From NCBI GenBank assembly GCA_029263415.1, contig JAJCXN010000055.1:124001-188000 (forward strand): DNA of 64,000 bases, in the 5' to 3' direction. The position numbers and the translations under genes were made by a program. Positions 62,260 through 64,000 of this stretch are shown piece after piece (within the stretch, counting starts at the first letter, position 1; the number at the start of each line of letters is the position of its first letter). The DNA comes from Acidobacteriota bacterium (GTDB lineage Bacteria; Acidobacteriota; Thermoanaerobaculia; Multivoradales; Multivoraceae). The notes beneath the pieces were generated by a model. The model saw only the letters and a program-made list of their open reading frames with translations. It did no database searches and was not told the DNA's origin.

Positions 62260-62285
62260 CTTCGGCTGAAAAGGAGGCTCTTTGT

Positions 62286-62933
62286 ATGCGGATCGAACTA
62301 GACGACGCAAAGCGCGGTCCAGTCGCCTGGAACGAGACCCTCGACCTGGAGGTCAAGAGCCTCGGGACGAGCGGGTTAGGTGATTTGGGAGTAGTGGCCC
62401 TTGAGGCGATTGAGCACAGCGGTGAATTCACCTACTCTGAGCCCAACTACAGACTTCGTGGCGAATTAAGTTACCGACAAGAGCTTTCCTGCTATCGGTG
62501 CCTGGTAGAATTCGCGGAAGAGGTTGGTGACGACTTCGAGTACGTGCTAGAGCGTTCTGCGTTCCGCGCGGATCGTGGCCAAGATGCGGACTCGGGCGAT
62601 ATGCCCGGTCACGCACCGGGTACAGTTGGAGCTGGCGAGACAACCGAGACTGCTAACGGCGACGATCCTGGCCTAGCTGGAGTCGAATTGGAGTTGCACA
62701 CGGACGATCTCGAAATGCTCTCAATCGACACAGATCACATCGACACGACCTCCTACATTCGCGAGCAAGTTCTTCTGCATGTGCCGATGAAGGCGCTGTG
62801 CAGGGTCGATTGCAAAGGCCTTTGTAGTCAGTGTGGCAAGGATCTCAATGCCAGTTCGTGCGATTGCAGTCCAGAACCGAGCGACCCGCGTTGGGCAGGT
62901 CTAAGTGCCTTGAAAAGCCAGCTCGACGGTTAA
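62286..62933 (+). CDS. DUF177 (YceD) family protein
   Basis: A 215-residue protein from the ATG that follows AAGGAGG at 8 bases; an upstream in-frame start is not used. YceD features: an N-terminal beta region, 'LSCYRCL' near 71-77, and a C-terminal Cys cluster 'LCRVDCKGLCSQCGKDLN' and 'CDC' that probably binds zinc. The insert of about 55 residues (100-155, rich in Gly, Asp, Glu and Thr) is longer than in typical YceD of about 170 residues. YceD is linked to ribosomal RNA or ribosome function and is usually encoded directly before rpmF, as here (121 bases). Confidence 0.88.
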   Translation: MRIELDDAKRGPVAWNETLDLEVKSLGTSGLGDLGVVALEAIEHSGEFTYSEPNYRLRGELSYRQELSCYRCLVEFAEEVGDDFEYVLERSAFRADRGQDADSGDMPGHAPGTVGAGETTETANGDDPGLAGVELELHTDDLEMLSIDTDHIDTTSYIREQVLLHVPMKALCRVDCKGLCSQCGKDLNASSCDCSPEPSDPRWAGLSALKSQLDG

Positions 62934-63054
62934 GTCTCTAAAGCTCGAACTTGAATCAATAGCCGTTTTAGTCCGTATCCCAGATGACATCTGAACTTGG
63001 CCCGGTGCGAGATCACTCGATGATCCTGGCAAAGTCGAATAGAGGAATCAGTCA

Positions 63055-63240
63055 ATGCCTAATCCCAAACGCAAACACTCCAAGGCCCGTCGCGATCGTC
63101 GGCGTGCCCATGACGCAATCACACCGCCTTCGGTCTCTCGTTGCGAGAGCTGCGGCGAAGTCAAGCGCCCTCATCGTGTATGCCCGTCGTGCGGCGAGTA
63201 CAAAGGTCGTGAAGTCATCGAAGGCCAGGACGCGCTATAA
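63055..63240 (+). CDS. rpmF: ribosomal protein bL32
   Basis: A 61-residue bL32 of the 50S subunit. It begins MPNPKRKHSKARRDRRRAHD, then 'SRCESCGEVKRPHRVCPSCG' with the four-Cys zinc ribbon (CxxC...CxxC) of the zinc-containing form, and ends 'EYKGREVIEGQ'. The ATG follows AGAGGA. It is followed after 90 bases by plsX, the standard order yceD-rpmF-plsX. No paralogue without Cys is seen in the window. Confidence 0.96.
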   Translation: MPNPKRKHSKARRDRRRAHDAITPPSVSRCESCGEVKRPHRVCPSCGEYKGREVIEGQDAL

Positions 63241-63272
63241 GGCGTCGGCTTGCGCTGTTCGAGAACTCGTTC

Positions 63273-63308
63273 TTCGAGCCTCTTGAATCCTTCGAGACTC
63301 TTGAACCC
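63273..63308. repeat. 18-base tandem repeat, two copies, between rpmF and plsX
   Basis: TTCGAGNCTCTTGAAYCC is repeated twice (63273-63290 and 63291-63308) and followed by a partial TTCG. The run also contains GAACTCGTTC, which may fold, but no clear terminator is seen. Confidence 0.85.
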
Positions 63309-63330
63309 TTCGTGGTTCTAGGACCAACGT

Positions 63331-64000
63331 GTGGAGCCTGAAGTGAGTGTGATTCGCATAGCCCTTGACGCGATGGGAGGCGACGACGCCCCCAGATCTC
63401 CGGTGGAAGGTGCCGTTGATGCCATCCGCCAGAGTGGCGTGCACGTGGTCCTAGTCGGCAAAGAACCGGAGATCGATGCCGAGTTGCGTCGTCTTGAAGT
63501 GCCTGCCGATGTCGGTCGCCGACTCGAAGTTGTGCACGCAGAGCAGGTCGTCGAGATGGACGATTCGCCGATTGCGCCCCTGCGCCGTAAGCGTCAATCG
63601 TCGATTAGGATCGGTGCTGAGCTGGTGCGAGACGGGCGTGCTCACGCGCTGGTTAGCGCAGGTAACACTGGCGCTGCGATGGTCGCCGCTAAGAGCGTGA
63701 TCGGGGTAGCCGACGGTGTGACTCGGCCTGCGCTAGCCACCACCCTTCCGACTGAGAAGGGCTGGGTGGTGTTGCTTGATGTGGGTGCAAACGTCGATAC
63801 CTCGCCCGAACAACTGCGTGAGTTCGCGGTGATGGGCACCCTGTTCAGCCAGGAGATTGTCGGAGTCGACAACCCGAAAGTTGGACTCTTGTCGATCGGC
63901 GAAGAGCAAGGCAAGGGCAACGAAGCAGTGAAGCAGGCGTTCGAGGGCATCGAGCGCGCCGGCGTCAATTTCATCGGCAATGTTGAGGGTGGCGACATCT
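63331..64000 (+). CDS. plsX: phosphate acyltransferase PlsX, N-terminal part
   Basis: The first 223 codons of PlsX, cut by the window end. Motifs: 'IRIALDAMGGDDAPRSPVEG', 'LVGKEPEID', 'HAEQVVEMDDSPIAPLRRKR', 'ALVSAGNTGAAMVAA', 'LDVGANVD' and 'GLLSIGEEQGKGN'. It makes acyl-phosphate from acyl-ACP for phospholipid synthesis, at the membrane surface. The start is GTG at 63331 (7 bases after AGGA); a GTG four codons later (63343) is possible. Downstream genes, usually fabH or fabD, are outside the window. Confidence 0.95.
   Translation, partial: MEPEVSVIRIALDAMGGDDAPRSPVEGAVDAIRQSGVHVVLVGKEPEIDAELRRLEVPADVGRRLEVVHAEQVVEMDDSPIAPLRRKRQSSIRIGAELVRDGRAHALVSAGNTGAAMVAAKSVIGVADGVTRPALATTLPTEKGWVVLLDVGANVDTSPEQLREFAVMGTLFSQEIVGVDNPKVGLLSIGEEQGKGNEAVKQAFEGIERAGVNFIGNVEGGDI

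Noticed and set aside
63241-63330. CRISPR-like direct repeats between rpmF and plsX
   Set aside because: Only two 18-base copies without spacers; a tandem duplication, not an array. No cas genes in the window.

Overview
The window is an ordinary-looking chromosomal stretch of a GC-rich, Gram-negative bacterium, densely coded on both strands. The envelope is diderm: there is a predicted outer-membrane barrel protein, several lipobox lipoproteins and an exopolysaccharide cluster. It encodes a menaquinone pathway (menF, menD, menH, menA, menE, a UbiE/MenG methyltransferase and a polyprenyl diphosphate synthase) and the YceD-L32-PlsX order. A DUF1501 protein ends in a 'DGFESG..AW' tail, and a carrier-like protein carries HEAT repeats. 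Together these are reminiscent of Acidobacteriota (Thermoanaerobaculia-like) or related uncultured lineages, but that placement is inference. I see no phage, IS element, CRISPR array, tRNA or rRNA.

Layout: 1-4.4 kb, N-terminal part of a MrfA/YprA-like helicase, two bacterial PH-domain proteins and an Fpg/Nei glycosylase. 4.5-11 kb, a DUF1800/DUF1501 pair, a TatD hydrolase and a convergent acyl/acetoacetyl-CoA synthetase. 11-19.2 kb, a nucleotide-translocase-like carrier with HEAT repeats, a separate cyclic-nucleotide-binding protein, an apparently exported PPP phosphatase fused to a kinase-like domain, and a HerA-like ATPase. 19.5-24 kb, a secreted protein with a strong bidirectional terminator, a G-rich minisatellite, a secreted protein, DUF2062 and an amidase, divergent from a GbsR/MarR-type regulator. 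24.7-33.4 kb, the menaquinone cluster, which lacks menB and menC. 33.4-41.7 kb, palindromic repeats, ApaH, a pectinacetylesterase-like lipoprotein, an SPFH/zinc-ribbon/membrane-protein trio, PdxJ and an Smr protein. 41.7-50 kb, a large outer-membrane protein, a TIGR01777 epimerase, an NhaC-type antiporter directly downstream of recA, and divergent murB. 50-56 kb, a glycosyltransferase, a lipoprotein and a MoxR-DUF58-TgpA operon. 56-60.8 kb, a minus-strand exopolysaccharide operon. 60.9-64 kb, a membrane-anchored unknown, YceD, rpmF and a truncated plsX.

Most genes sit in short co-directional operons with 1-8 base overlaps (GTGA, ATGA, TGATG). The most unusual items are (i) the phosphatase-kinase fusion next to the carrier/cyclic-nucleotide-binding pair; (ii) a short palindromic repeat family with two clear copies and a probable remnant, ending in CTAG..GTGAAA and sharing the core GCTGAGCGCRGGGATCTG; (iii) many short perfect or near-perfect tandem duplications in the spacers; and (iv) a 24-base near-palindrome between the amidase and the regulator, combined with a promoter that predicts a leaderless regulator mRNA.
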